DNA of 64,000 nucleotides, taken from Pyxicephalus adspersus (lineage: Eukaryota; Chordata; Amphibia; Anura; Pyxicephalidae). Positions within the stretch are counted from its first letter, which is position 1, and the number at the start of each line of letters is the position of its first letter. A program made the position numbers and the translations under genes. The notes beneath the pieces were generated by a model. That model searched no databases. It was given only the letters and a program-made list of their open reading frames with translations, and had not been told where the DNA came from. This document shows positions 46,744 to 59,439 of the stretch, piece after piece. The DNA is taken from positions 43,190,140-43,254,139 of the forward strand of contig NC_092869.1 of the NCBI RefSeq assembly GCF_032062135.1, read 5' to 3'.

Positions 46744-47002
46744 TCAACCTGCCCCCTCTTTCTTCATTCAAAGGGTCTTGCAGTATAATAGTGGGAAGCT
46801 GCTAGGACAGGTGTCTGCACGTTGCTCTGCTGCTAGGCAAAACTTCAGCTGCCCTCACTCATCACTCAAAAAGTTTGCTAAAAAGAAAAAAAAAGTTTGT
46901 GTAAAGCTGCAGAGACCAGGTGCATGTGTGACCTGGGATCTGTCCCCCTTGCTCTGCCTTCCAGTCTCTGCCTCTCTCTCAGCTATCTCTTTTTGTCCCC
47001 AT
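46744..47002 (-). promoter_or_regulatory. Four short upstream ORFs in the DIO2 5' leader
   Basis: On the minus strand, downstream of the inferred start, four AUGs precede the DIO2 AUG, each with its own stop. They are 47002-46979 (MGTKRDS), 46925-46878 (15 residues, MHLVSAALHK...), 46862-46845 (MSEGS) and 46767-46744 (MKKEGAG). The last ends 24 nt before the main AUG. Mammalian DIO2 mRNAs also carry several short upstream ORFs that damp translation, so a similar role is plausible. The first one counts only if transcription starts above 47002. Confidence 0.6.
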
Positions 47003-47037
47003 ATCTCCCCTCTGTCTCCCTCCCCTCTCTGTAGCCC

Positions 47038-47044
47038 TTTTATA
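47038..47044 (-). promoter_or_regulatory. TATA box of the DIO2 promoter
   Basis: The minus strand reads CTGTATAAAAGGGCT, a textbook TATA box, 319 bp upstream of the DIO2 ATG. Transcription would start about 30 nt further on, near 47013. That leaves a 5' leader of roughly 290 nt rich in GA (CT on the plus strand). The start site is inferred from spacing, not observed. Confidence 0.85.
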
Positions 47045-47107
47045 CAGTCCCAGGCTAATTGCTGCAATAAGAGAAATGAAAAAGCCTAATCTTGCCTGTG
47101 ATCTGTT

Positions 47108-47115
47108 TGACGTCA
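47108..47115 (-). promoter_or_regulatory. Consensus cAMP response element (TGACGTCA) of the DIO2 promoter
   Basis: A perfect palindromic CRE, TGACGTCA, lies 64 bp upstream of the TATA box, so close to -100 relative to the inferred start. Mammalian DIO2 promoters are known to carry a functional CRE at about this distance, through which cAMP/PKA signalling induces the gene. The motif and spacing are seen directly; the function is inferred by homology. A GC box (CCCGCC on the minus strand, near 47188) lies further upstream, and a C/EBP-like TTGCAGCAAT lies between the CRE and TATA box. Confidence 0.85.
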
Positions 47116-47199
47116 GGGTAGGAGAGGGCATTAGTTTGGCTGGGGATGCTCTGAATAGGGAACGAGCTGCTCAAAAAACTTGCAAGGCGGGACTTTCTT

Positions 47200-49274
47200 A
47201 TTAAAGGAGAGGATAAAATAGACTCCTCCCTCTATGCATCTCGCAGTTCTGGACAACTCACAGGCAGCTGGCACGCTTTACCTGATGAGTGAAAGAGGCT
47301 GGCTGCAGGAAGGGGGTCACCTGTGTACCCTGCCAGTCTCAAACAGTCAGGACACAGGCTGGAGCTGCTGCCACACAATACCACTGGCCTGTGCAAAATC
47401 TGACACTTAGGGGGCTTATATGAAACATTGCTGAAATTATTTACATTGTATCTAAATCTAGAAAGAAAAATGTCATATAGTGCAGCTTACATGTCTTTAA
47501 TGTGGTTGCTGCATTCATTTTTTTTTTTTTTTCAGGCTTTTTTACTACTTTTATTTTTACCTGGCGATCCTGCCATTACCACTGTTCCTATAGCAGTAGT
47601 AAGGTGTTCTGTAGTCCACAAAGAAAATGGCCAGGCCTGATAACATTGAGCTTTCTGGCGGGGCCAAACAAGTATTTTTTGGACTTAAACACTTTCAATC
47701 ATGTAATAAATAGACCAAAAACGAGCAAATTAAAAAAGGTTTTAAAAAGGTTGTTACAATAATCCAAAGCTGCACACATAAAAATGTCACATACTTCTGG
47801 TGCGGGTCATACTCAGATGACAGTGACCTGCGCTGTGCAAGTTCTGAAGAGCTTCACCATTCATCACAATTGTAGAACTGCCTGCAGTTGGGTGTTTAAA
47901 GTCCATCTGCAATGATGATGTAGATAAAATTCCTCCAGCTGGATTTCCAGATCATTCTGACATCTGCTGCTTTGATTGGCTGCAGAGAGTTGTTTTGCTT
48001 CATGGAAGTCATATATTTGTTTGTCAGATTGTTGTCATCTTAGAAAAACTGTCCTGGGACTTGCCAGCTCTGCAGAAACTGCTGTCTGTAGATTGTTTTG
48101 TTTTATATGGAATGATCTGATTCCAGTACACCTTCCCGTATCTTAGAAATAGAGAGCATACAGTGGAAATTAACATTCATCATATAAATGCTATTTTTCT
48201 CTAGAAGTAGACACATAAACTCCAAAATGTAGAGGCGACGTAAGCATTGTGGAGGCTGGGCCAGAGTTCTTCCCCACTTACTGTACCCCTGACAACAAAT
48301 GAAGCACAATGCAATGTTCTGACCCATCTCCCTATATATGTGTGTATGGTTTATTTTCTCTGTGTCATTGTTCTAGAGACTACTTCTCAATGTTTATCCA
48401 TGTTGGAGGAAAGGAAAAGAGTGCACGGCCTGAAGAGATGGTGCCTCTGCTGGTAATGAAGATTAAATTATGTGGAAAAAACAAACTTTCCTGTAAACAA
48501 GGTTATACTCCACTTACTTCTTTCCCACCATATAGATACAGTAAGCTAATGTAGGCAGCGACAAGAGAGAAGCAGTTAACAAACACTACTTGAAGGTTTC
48601 GAGCTGGTAAAGGTTTGGGAGGAGGCATTAAGGAGAAGTTATCTTGGGGTTAAGGGGAAAACATTCGCTAAGGGAAGATTGTGAAATCCCTCTGCTGCTG
48701 TCGCTAATAGAAAATATCCCAAATACTGGTAAAGATCTCTTTGTAGTAGTACGGCTACAATTGGAAAGCCATGCTTGTGTAGCTGCCTGGCCCAAATTCA
48801 AATTGCCTCTACCCCTCACCTAATCATTTCTGAGTTTAGTTTGCTTCCGCTTTATTAATATGGCCACAAATATAAAATCCATAAACGTGATTGATCGTGA
48901 ATCTGATCTTTGTAACTGACGGATGTATATTTATAATTATGGGTAGTAAAACTAGCATGACCAAATTCTTCTGCAAGAATAATGACCTGGCTATCTATGG
49001 CTATGAGTTTTTTTTACAGTTGGCCAAGGAACTCTGGCATGTGGTAGCTTATTTCTGGTACCCTTTAAATTTTAGGAAGATAGTCCCAATTCTATATTAT
49101 TAAACAGGATTATTAATATATAATATTACTGTATGTGATTTATTTAGCTTATCTGTATGTATTTTGTATTATCTACTGACTAGAAACACAAAATGAAACA
49201 GAAGCTGCCATTTATAACCTTTTTATAAATGTGGAAACTTTGGTTATTTTCCTCCAAAACTTTGACTTGGTCAC
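47200..49274. other. Upstream flank of DIO2, no recognisable feature
   Basis: Beyond the proximal promoter the sequence is AT-rich. Frames are short and lack domains. Confidence 0.5.
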
Positions 49275-49277
49275 TAA

Positions 49278-49701
49278 AGCTACGTACACACTTCCAATTA
49301 TTATCGTTGGAAAACGAACGACGAACGATCCTGCACGATATCTACGAACGATCGTATAGCACCGATCCTGCACATAGAGATAACGACACGATCGTTCGTA
49401 GATATTGTACACACAATAGATACGATCATTTGAACGATAGAGGAACTATGTGCATGACAGGAAAGTGAAGGAACGTTCGTTCATTACGCATGCTCAGACC
49501 ATGGACGATCAACGAACGATCGTACACACGAACGATGTTCAACGATCGTCGTCCAATCCGATCCGCCGGTCCGGTCGTTCGTTTCCAACGACTTTCCTCG
49601 TTCGTCGGCGTCGTTGGTTACTTTTTTTACGAACGATTTTTGCCCAATTGATCGTTCGTCGTTCGTTTTGAACGATAAAAATTGGAAGTGTGTACGCACC
49701 T
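49278..49701. mobile_element. TWA-TSD MITE (Harbinger-like), copy 1, 424 bp
   Basis: The ends AGCTACGTACACACTTCCAA and the reverse complement of the right end (AGGTGCGTACACACTTCCAA) are inverted repeats. TAA is duplicated at 49275-49277 and 49702-49704. The interior is packed with ACGAACGATCGT-like words on both strands. A TAA/TTA duplication fits the PIF/Harbinger group. Confidence 0.75.
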
Positions 49702-49905
49702 TAACAAAGAAAAGAATCCAGAGAAGCTTCAGGGCTCATAAAAGTGTGTGTTCTGGGTTAATGACTGACCAGGTAGTAGAGAATGGAACAGAAGAGAAGA
49801 GTTGGTGTTATCCTTACCTGTCTGGGATCTCTGCTCTGCCAATGGCATCACACACTTGTTTTATTCATCAGGCCGATCTGTACTTGCCACAACTGTTCAG
49901 TGTTA

Positions 49906-50170
49906 AGCTACGTACACACGTCAGATTTTTATCGCCCGATAATCGGCATCGGCCAATTATCGGGCGAAAATCTGCCGTGTGTACAGTCGGTGTCGTCCAT
50001 CGTCCGGACGACCGACCTGCCGGATCCACGGACGATGGACGACAGCCGATCCTAGAGCATGAACAGTGCTGTATGTACAGCATCGTTCATGCATCGTGCA
50101 CTCCCTTGTCGTTGGAAAGGATCGTGAAAGATCCTTTCCAACGACAAAAATTGCAAGTGTGTACGCAGCT
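49906..50170. mobile_element. TWA-TSD MITE, related subfamily, 265 bp
   Basis: The TIRs AGCTACGTACACACGTCAGA and AGCTGCGTACACACTTGCAA are flanked by TTA at 49903-49905 and 50171-50173. The interior has two internal palindromes (TTTTTATCGCCCGATAATCG region; GATCCTTTCCAACGACA with its inverse). It lies only 201 bp from copy 1. Confidence 0.75.
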
Positions 50171-50173
50171 TTA

Positions 50174-53100
50174 TAGAATCGGTCTCATCGCCTGGGTGCC
50201 TGGTCTGTGGAATCTTTGGCCGCAATAGGCATGATCCTGTGTTTTCCTTGTTTATGTAGGTGACTATTTTGGGACTATGAAGTCAAATATTTTTTAAACT
50301 GGATCCATATACCAAGGTTTTGATTTATTTCTTGGACACTCTCTTTTGCTTTTCTTAACTTGACTTGTAACACATTTCCATTCTCTGACAGTCTTTTAAC
50401 TGTCTTCCTATCGATTTATTTGTATGTATTGCCACACTAGGTCTGTATTATGCTCACTAAAATCTACACCAATTTTTTTTAGTTGCTGAGACCCCTCCCA
50501 CCCCACTATCACCACCACCACCACCATGCTTTTGTAAAAATGATTGTTTAAATTTGAACAACCAAAATGTGAAAAAAAATCCTTTGTATTGTGTAAGAGC
50601 CCTTGACTCCCCAATCCACATCCCGGCATGGAAAGTCCCTATGTGTTACAGAATAAAGACGTATCTAGCATATAACGCTTCAGTGCAAGTTTTTTTTTTT
50701 TTTAAAGATAATGCTTTTGAAGAATGGAAACAATGAAACAATAGATGGCTGTTTTCTGTCATGAGATGAAGGGTATGAAGTTACCCATACATTTAAAGTT
50801 ATCACACTCCCCATATCTCCTGAGTTTTAAGGACAGTTGTCCCTCTGGTACAAGGTCTTCTGTAAGACATGTTTGCAACCTTACACATAGACCTTGAAGC
50901 ATGAGAGGAGGTTGCACATCCCGAAATCATGCGACTTGCAGCTACAGTTTCATTTAGCCCTACAAGTGGCCTTTGAAATATGGCTATGTATTTTGTTTTC
51001 TTTTAAACATTTGCAGTGAATTTAGCATTGCAATATCAGCATACCAACTGGTACAGTGTTATTGGTCACTTTCTAAAGATTTCAGCAGGGCCCTGGTGAA
51101 TAGGCTGTGCCATCGTTTTTAGTGTTGGTAGGTAGTTAATATTGTACATTGACGGTTGTACTTGGCAGTGACATGCAGGCTGTTCGAATATAAGGGATTC
51201 TATGCAGGACCACCAACGTAGCCGTTTTCCAGGGGATTCAGTGTGACCTTTTCAGGAAGAGGTAGAAACATGAGAATTTTTTCAATAATCTTCACAGAGA
51301 CACAAATCCAGCCTCACACAGTTATTCCCAATGTACTGTACATGTTATATATTCTGTGTTGTGTACAGCCAAGGTCTTCACATTATACAAAGCAGACACG
51401 TTTTAACTCACTGCTGAGTCGGTATATACTTTTCATCTTCAGCTGGTTACATACTCTTACCCGCTTTTAGAGGCAGATCTCCTGAATCGCCCAATTATTC
51501 TGCTGTAGGCCACCCTAGAGTGGGATAATGTTATAAACACCCTTTGTGAAGAAAAGGGCCAGATTTTCAGCGTATATTTTCCCGATTTTATTGTGCTTTT
51601 TTTTTCTTAATTTATTGTAGTGTTAAAATCAAAATTGTTGTAAATGCTGTATATTGTTTTGTTGTATGTGTATAGGAGAACTTTAATATGAGATGCACTG
51701 GAATGCGTTACTGCAATCAGGCTCAGAAGCTTTGTTCATTCAGGGCAAAGCCGGAGATCTCATTTAATACCATGATCTTCACCAGCATTACCTTTCCATT
51801 TATTGCCCCACTGTGGGAAAGAGCTTTTGTACTGTTGGGGAAAAAGGAGAGATGTATGTTGGAGGGAATTTGTACTGAGGAAACGGTGTGAAAGTTCTAG
51901 GAGGGAAATAATGTGGTAAGGGGAAACTTTACTGGCATTGCAAACTCTGCACTTGTGTGCTCTGCTTTATGTGCATTACTAACGTCTAAATCTTGCATAC
52001 AGATTTGCTTGTTTGTACTCACAACTCTCTGACCTCTATATGCATTTAACCCCTGCATTGTATCCTTTATGGCATAAATGTGAAGTGCATAAAGTGAATA
52101 GGTGTAGGTTTTATTTAACTATGCCCATTTAAGCCACTCCCGCTTCTTAGTTTGGTCACACACACTTTTTGATGTGGAACACGTAATGGTATTCTGCATG
52201 TAATGTTTATGAAATAACATGAATTTTAATTCTACAATATAAACAAGCCAAATGCTTTTTTAGGTACCGTGACGTGTATGTGTTTTACACCAAGCATCCA
52301 ATTTTTGAGGACTTGCTGAAAGCACAGCTAGACTAAAAGCTGATAACCCCACTCATATTATTTTGGGCGCTTTACAAAGAATGAAAACATAAGAGCAAAA
52401 CCTCACAAACATTGGGAGAAGCAATGCAATTATTATCCCTGGTGAAATGAAAATCTAGAACCCCAGTGCTGCAGAGATAAATGCTAAGCCTTTAGGAGCT
52501 ATTCTGCCAATGCTCAGTAGTATGGCCACATTCACATATCAGATGATTGTCCTATTATCCTCTGTAATTCTAGGATGTATCCATGTTTCCATGCATAAAG
52601 GCAATGTATTACTGCTTGTTAATTACAATCAGTAATCAAAAAATTCAAAATTCTACAGTAACACCATCATGTCTTCAGTGACATAACAAGTACAGTACTT
52701 TTCACAGTAAATTGGTAAGATTAATAACTTTCCATGCTGCTCACCATATGCAAAGCTTGCTTATAAGATGGCTGATATAAGATGGCTTTTCATACTACAG
52801 ACATTTGGGATGTTTAGTGGAATCCCTGGGACTCTTCTAGTTTATTTTATTATTTGTTGAATAGTTTTTTTTTTATTTTTGGTCTTGTTTTGTCTGTCCA
52901 AGACATGAATGTTTAAAGTTGATAATGCTATGGCCGCATAGCATAGAAATGTAGCATTTGGGAGCAGTCGGCCAAATCTTGTAGAATCAGACTATGGTAT
53001 TAACTGGCAATGGTAGAAACCTAATCAGGATGCAGATGTAATCATGGGGCCCATGGGCTACTTGGCTGATGGAATTATCTCCAGCTCTTGATGAGGTTTC

Positions 53101-55452
53101 TGGGATATACTACTTACTACTAAACAATATATACTACTAGATAATATATTGACTAAAGGAACAAAGTAACTGGTCACCACTGGTCTTTGTTGAAGTGGCC
53201 TTCTCTGTAGAAGTTAGGGGATTGTCATGACAAACATACATACAATTAGTGTTTTTAGAAGACAGGGAACACTGTCCTAACATACATTTCCTAATTGTGG
53301 ACCTATTTGTAAGACATGTGATATTCTTGTTGTGTTGATGTGTTGTTGTGTCAGTTGGTGTGCGGGTATTTGTGCACCTGCATAGGTTGCTATTTGAAAC
53401 TCCCACAGCTCCTCACCTCTCCACACAGCTTCTAAATCCTCCCACAGCTCCCTTTTTGAATAAATGAAATAATTTTTTTTCCTCTCTGGCTAGTTCCACA
53501 TCCTGAAAGATTTAGTGTGGCAGATGTTCTGCCTTTTAACTTGCCTGAGATGCACGGACGTCTGTTTTTGTTCTCAAACACGATCCTTGGCAGACTCTTT
53601 AAGATTAGGTTATAAAAAGAGTAAACTCAGCCTGCGGTTAAAAGGACAAGGAAAAAAAAAAAAGTTTTTACTGTGCTAAGGTATAGGTTACTGAGCTGGC
53701 CCAGTTACACTAATGATAATCTAAAGTAACAGAGTTGTGGCTTTCTGCATCGTGCTGTGTGATCTTGGACAAATCTCACCATCTCTGTCCCCCAGTGACC
53801 ATCTTGTAATTGGGTGATAATGATATCTTTGTTCATTTCTTTCTTTTGGAAGCTTCTGTGCAGAATAGAACCTCAGCAAAATCTTCTGCCCAAAACCAAC
53901 AAGTTCATGAGGTCATATTTTCTCTTTGGTTCTGCAGATGGAAATTTCCAGCATTGTCCTGAACTGCTGCCTGTTGTATGTGTGTTATATTGGCTTCTCC
54001 TCACCCGTGTGAGTTTAGGACCTAGTTGACACTTCTTTGAATCAATTAGTGCCGGGTAAGGTGTAGATATCATGTGAATGCTTCTCTGGGAGTAAGCCCT
54101 GCAGATTTGGTTGCAGCCAGTGGAAATATTTTCCCACCTAGTTTGGAAGTTTTATGATCACCCAAAATAAGGGTACTGCTCTGGCCAAGCCTACTTAAAC
54201 TAGGTCTGACTTCTCAGGACTTCTGTAGCCCTGTTTTCCCTTGGTCTGCCTCAGTACACAAGCAAGGAATTAGCCTGGCCCTTCTTTCTGCTTGTCAATG
54301 TCCTCAAAGCAGTATTTTCTCAATCTATGAGTTGACTTGATCCTTTTTAGGAACTTAGTGGATAATACCAGGATCCAGGAGTAGGATCATGTCCTATAGA
54401 TTAATTCCACTTGTATACATGAGCTGCATTAGTAGTTCATTGAGCAGAGGGCGGGCTAGTCAGACTCTGTTGAGTTTACTGTGAGGAACACCAGGCGTTT
54501 GGCATGGATGGATTTCTGGTCTGAATATGGACAGCAATGTCCACACACATTGATTTCTGTATCTCCTTGCCCTCCTGGAAGGCTCCTGTGGATGGCACCC
54601 CTGCTTTAAAGAGTAATAAAGCTTGCTCTGTTTCACAAAACTTTTTTTATACGTCTTTCAATATCTATACAGTAATTGTTGATTATTTAGAGATGGCGTG
54701 TGTTCACTTTGCACACTCCACTCCTTTAATGAATCTACCACATTTTGTGTATTGCAGAGCCAACAAATTTGAAGTTTCCCTGACATAAAGGCTATGAAAT
54801 GTAAATTGGCTTTAATATTTGTAATCCCCACAAACCTCCCAGGATCTGCTTACTCCTGTACTCTTCGTTATTGTACATTTCCCATTATCATTGCATCTGC
54901 ATTTCTATAAAGACAAATCTTGTTTCTATAATAGTCATACTGAAAACAAAGATAATACTGTTAAATGTTGTATCTCAAACTATCCTTTAGACCCAGGAGG
55001 TTATTTTAGATACTTAGAAGATGTCAGAACTGCAGTCCTTATCAGGACCTTCTCCTAGTCTTGGCATGGAGATTATTGTGTTTGCATAGTAGATATGATT
55101 TTATTAGAAGGCGGAGACAGAGTGACTCAGGGCTTGTTGTTATGGTTTATAGTATGTTGATTTCAAATAATGCAAAACTGACTCACCACCTGCCTTGTAA
55201 TATGCTAACCAAAAAAAGCTGTAAGTAGATTTTCAAATAATTATACTTGAGGAATCCATTTGTTATTGTCCTGATATTTTGTCCTATTCTAGTTGGTTAT
55301 GCCTTACTTGGCTTCCTTTTTTGTCACCACCATTTGATGTTCTGATGCTAAGGAAGTAATTCTCATGGTCATTCAACTTTGGGATCATATTGAAAAGCTG
55401 TGTCGTTATTACTGGAAACTGTAAAAAAACTGAAAGTGAAAAACTGAAAACT
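50174..55452. other. Nothing recognisable in 5.3 kb
   Basis: AT-rich intergenic-looking DNA with homopolymer runs and a short (CCA)n at 50506-50525. No protein-like exon. Confidence 0.5.
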
Positions 55453-55600
55453 TACCGTATTTTTCGCCGTATAAGACGCTCCGGAATATAAGACGCACCC
55501 AATTTTAAAGGAGGAAAATCTAGAAAAAAAGATTCTGAAAGATTATTCCCCTTCTGATCACTCATGTGCCATTCATACCGGTATTCCCCTTCTGATCACT
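55453..55600. mobile_element. Transposon end with ACCGTATTTTTCGCCGTATA terminus
   Basis: ACCGTATTTTTCGCCGTATAAGACGC-type termini recur across vertebrate genomes in DNA transposons. The following 100 bp hold two copies of CCCCTTCTGATCACTC, the reverse of the 32-bp unit in the nested element at 37.5 kb. The other end was not found, and a minisatellite follows at once. Confidence 0.5.
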
Positions 55601-55602
55601 CC

Positions 55603-55860
55603 CTGCAGACATGGTTCTGGTTTTGTCAGTGCTGTACTGATGGTGTCCCGGTGGACATGGTTCAGGTTGTGCCAGTTCTGCACTGGTTGTGACCATGCGG
55701 ACATGGTTCTGGTTGTGCCAGTACTGTACTGGTTGTGTCCCTGCGGACATAGTTGTGGTTGTGCCAGTATTGAACTGATTGTGCCTGTGGATATGGTTTT
55801 GGTTGTCAGTTCCGTATTGATTTTGTCTCTGCAGAGTTGTTTTTGGTTGTGTTTTGGCGG
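55603..55860. repeat. Minisatellite, about 46-bp unit, about 5-6 copies
   Basis: The unit is GCGGACATGGTTCTGGTTGT, then GCCAGTACTGTACTGGTTGT, then GTCCCT. It is directly adjacent to the transposon end at 55453-55600, so it may be part of that element. Confidence 0.8.
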
Positions 55861-55870
55861 ATTTGTTTCT

Positions 55871-57276
55871 GTACGTGTCGGTACACTTTTCTGTTATTTG
55901 CCAGGCTGTTGCACTAAAAAAAGAGAAATGGGTTGGCCCCTGCAGTGTTTACAGCTGCATTAGGTAGAGAGCATAACTACACATTTGATTGACTGGGTCA
56001 CTTTCACACGTTTACCTGCTTACTGGATACATATCATAGCTTTGCTGAGGTTCTCCCTTCACTACCGCAGCACCTCTCTCTCCTATCCATCATTTTACAG
56101 GGTGGCCATTGCTAACAGAGGACCACTGTCACACCTTACAGAGCAGCCACTTCACTGTCTGAATTAACCAGAATGCAGTTCACTATAAGGACTGTTTTCA
56201 GGTAAAAGTGACAGAACTGAAGCACAATGGCATGACATTTGAAGTAAAATGTTTGTGAGGGAATAGCTTCTTTTTTATCTTTGCAGTAAATGCAGCATTC
56301 CTCCATTATTAGAAGCGTTAATTTTGCTTATCACAAAATTTCTTTGTTGATTTTCTTTGGGGGGAGGAGGTGTCATCTTTATTTGACTTATCGCCGTGTT
56401 GTGTAGGCTAGCCTGGCCTCTGGGGATATGAAATACTATTTGGTGAAAGCGTTTCTGTACTGGTGTTTCTTTTTACAACGTTTGTTATTGGCATGAATCC
56501 CAAACATAAAATAAGCAGGGCGATGTGTAAATCAGCCCAGTGTTGTGACTTTCTGTTCTTTGTCCATCCTCTGATGGAAGGAGCCCGTACTTGTTATTCA
56601 TTACTCTCCCAGCATGATTCACCCCGACCAGGAATAGCAACTCATGGCTCTCATCTTGGCCCCGTCTTCCAAACATCACGTGGAGCTGAGTATTGGAAGT
56701 ATCTGCTTCTTTTTTTATGGTTGTTTAGTAATTTGTGCAGTGTGTTTACTTTGAAAATGATTCACTTTATATAGAAGATACTGGGAAAATTGTATTAAGG
56801 TTAGAATGATAATAAGGAAACAAGGACTTTTCTGCCCCTTTCAGCTCTTTAGTAACTGAATGGCCCAGAATGAATCATGTAGGGTATCTGTTTCACAAAT
56901 AATAATTAAATCACTGTGACAGTTTCTCCATGCACCATTTTGTATTATGGCATTTTTTATTCATCCTATGGGCAGATCTAGATATTTATCGTTTTTGAAG
57001 TGAACCTAGGGTCACATGTAAATGTGAAGGTGATCCTGCCAGTAAACACACATCTCTGCCTTGGGTGACAACACTCACATATTGTACTGTATCTATGAAA
57101 AAGCAGCATTACCATACTAAAATAGGTATAAGAACCCCTCTTCCTCTCTCCAACACATAAGGGGGGAAAGCTCTGTTGCCCTAATAAACATCACACTTCA
57201 ATTTTAGCTTAGAATTATCAGGACAGAACTGGCAAATTTTTTATTGAACCGGTACTGTATATCAGTGGTATGATTT
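55871..57276. other. No recognisable feature
   Basis: Spacer between two minisatellites. The 103-codon frame at 56463 has no known domain. Confidence 0.5.
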
Positions 57277-57556
57277 CTCAGTAATTTGTGTCTTTGCCCT
57301 GCCCACAATGGGTAGATTCCCCCCTGTAATTTGTGTCTTTGCTCCTCCCACAATGGGGAGATTCCCCCCCCCCCAGAAGTTTGTGTCTCTGCACCTTCCA
57401 CAATGGGGAGATTCCCCCCCCCCCCAGAAGTTTGTGTCTCTGAACCCCTCACAGTGGTGAGAATATCCCCCAGAAGTTTGTGTCTCTACCCCCTCCACAG
57501 TGGAGAGATTTCCCCCAATAGTGTGTGTCTCTGCCCCTCCCACAATGGGAAAGTTT
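57277..57556. repeat. Minisatellite, about 46-bp unit, 6 copies, with C homopolymers
   Basis: The unit is AGAAGTTTGTGTCTCTGCCC, then CTCCCACAATGGGGAGATTC, then a C-run of 4-13. The length of the C-run varies between copies. Confidence 0.9.
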
Positions 57557-59439
57557 ACTTCAAGGTAGGAAAAAGGTGTCACAGCTGGACTGAATTTGTC
57601 TGTTCTCCATAATTAGAAATTCATAGCTGGTGTTGAATTGAAATTTTTGACAGATTTTCTGACAGTGGATCAGCACCAGGAAATATTGCATGAATTTTGG
57701 TAAAGCTGATTATAAACTTTAAATCTTCTTTATTGCTGGAGTGTTTTAAAACTCCATGAACATCCACGTTCTGTATAAAGTTATACCCAGACTGCTCCTA
57801 GGAAGATATAATAAATGTGTCCGTGGACATTAAATATTGTAATGAGCAGACATGGGGCCGGTTTTTTCTCCCAGTGCTCAGAAGATAGGGACCAAAGTTT
57901 GGTGTCTGTTTTCTGGTTAACCTGCATCCCCAGAATCATCCGAAGCTCTGATTGTGTATAAAGCCACATAAAGAAAAATTAATTATTCAGGAACACAAAA
58001 GACATTTGATGAATTAAACATCTTATTTCAGGTCAGGTAAGACGTGATATGTCAAGCAGGAAGACCGGAGTGAAGACAAAGGTTGTATAATTAATGAGAC
58101 CATGTGTTTGTAGCTTGTCTAGGGTTATTAGGTATCATAAGATAAAGGACCCCACGAACGAAGGCCACGTTGTAGTTCTTTTTCCGCAATCACATTCTCA
58201 TCATCCACAGATGTGTAGAAGCCTTCTAAGCAGGATTGCCCAGGTATGAATGACAATTTAAAGAAAAATGAAAACTTAACACTGGCACCACCCAGGTTGA
58301 GGAAAACATTTGGGCTTCTATACAGTTTTCTAATATCGTCTGATAAGATATTACCCTCAGATTTGTAATTTGCAGACTTAATAGAATTGATTTGTCACCC
58401 ACCTGATCAGATACTTTCCTTTACGATAGTTGTAGAATAGCTCCATTTCCATGGGGCCTGTTCACATCAGTGTGTTCTGGTAATGCAAAGTACTAAACTC
58501 TTATAGCCAAAGGGAATGCCGGGTCTGGTGCCTGGTACTGTTGCCTGTGTGGTATGCTAAAATGAGACCAAAATAATTTAAAGGTTTCTGAGATCAGTGG
58601 GATAGGGTGGAAACCCAAAACCCCTATACTTTGTATTAGGAGGAGGTAGCCTGTTTCTACAAATGTTCCCAGTAGAAGTAAACTAACCAAAGCATTGCAA
58701 ACACACTGTACTCAAAACACCAGTTCTTCAACTTGAGAATGTTTTTATTAAGACTATCAATATTTATCATTAAACTAAGATCATTGCATGCAGACTAGAA
58801 TACAATCCTTCAAAGTCTAAGAGTTCTGGGTGGTCTGCCTTTGATATGGGCATATATATAATAAAATAGCCTTTGACTTTTGTGGTTATCATTCTGCAAG
58901 TCCCCAAAACATCATAGCTGATAGAACGTGTCCTATTTCTGATGGCCCAAAAAAATAGATTCTGCACCATCAGTTAGGAGTCAGAGACCTTATTGAGCAG
59001 TGGTGTAATCAGAGCGCACTATGCGGAAATCTCCAATGTTATCTGATTGTACGCCAGCTGACTGGATTATCTGTGAGCTGCACCAACAGATTCATACATT
59101 TATATGCACTCTTTTTACTAAATTGCATTTGTATTTTAATTTTATGCTCATTGTAAAGCAAAACTCTAGGCAAAGAAACTAACAGTATAAATGTAAAATC
59201 CTTCAAAATTGATGTCTCTAACTTTTAACCTACCTATAGAGCAAGTACAGACAGTGCATGTTGTTTACATTAGTCCTTCTGTTGTTAGGTTTTCTGATCC
59301 ACAGATCTTAGTCTTTTTATCTTGTCCCAGATGCTGGGAGCTGGAGCTTAGGCTTACTTACATTTTGGGTTTACTTGATTCACTGTAGACGGATGGTTTA
59401 ATGTCAACTTGAAGTAACATTGCATGTTACTGATTGTAT
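57557..59439. other. No recognisable feature
   Basis: AT-rich spacer before the LINE remnant. Confidence 0.5.

Noticed and set aside
46855..47067. 70-codon minus-strand frame over the DIO2 leader
   Set aside because: Its ATG lies upstream of the TATA box, so it would not be in the mRNA. Sequence is GA-rich low complexity.
49614..50228. 204-codon plus-strand frame
   Set aside because: It runs through two MITEs and the spacer between them. Composition reflects ACGAACGAT-type repeats, not protein.
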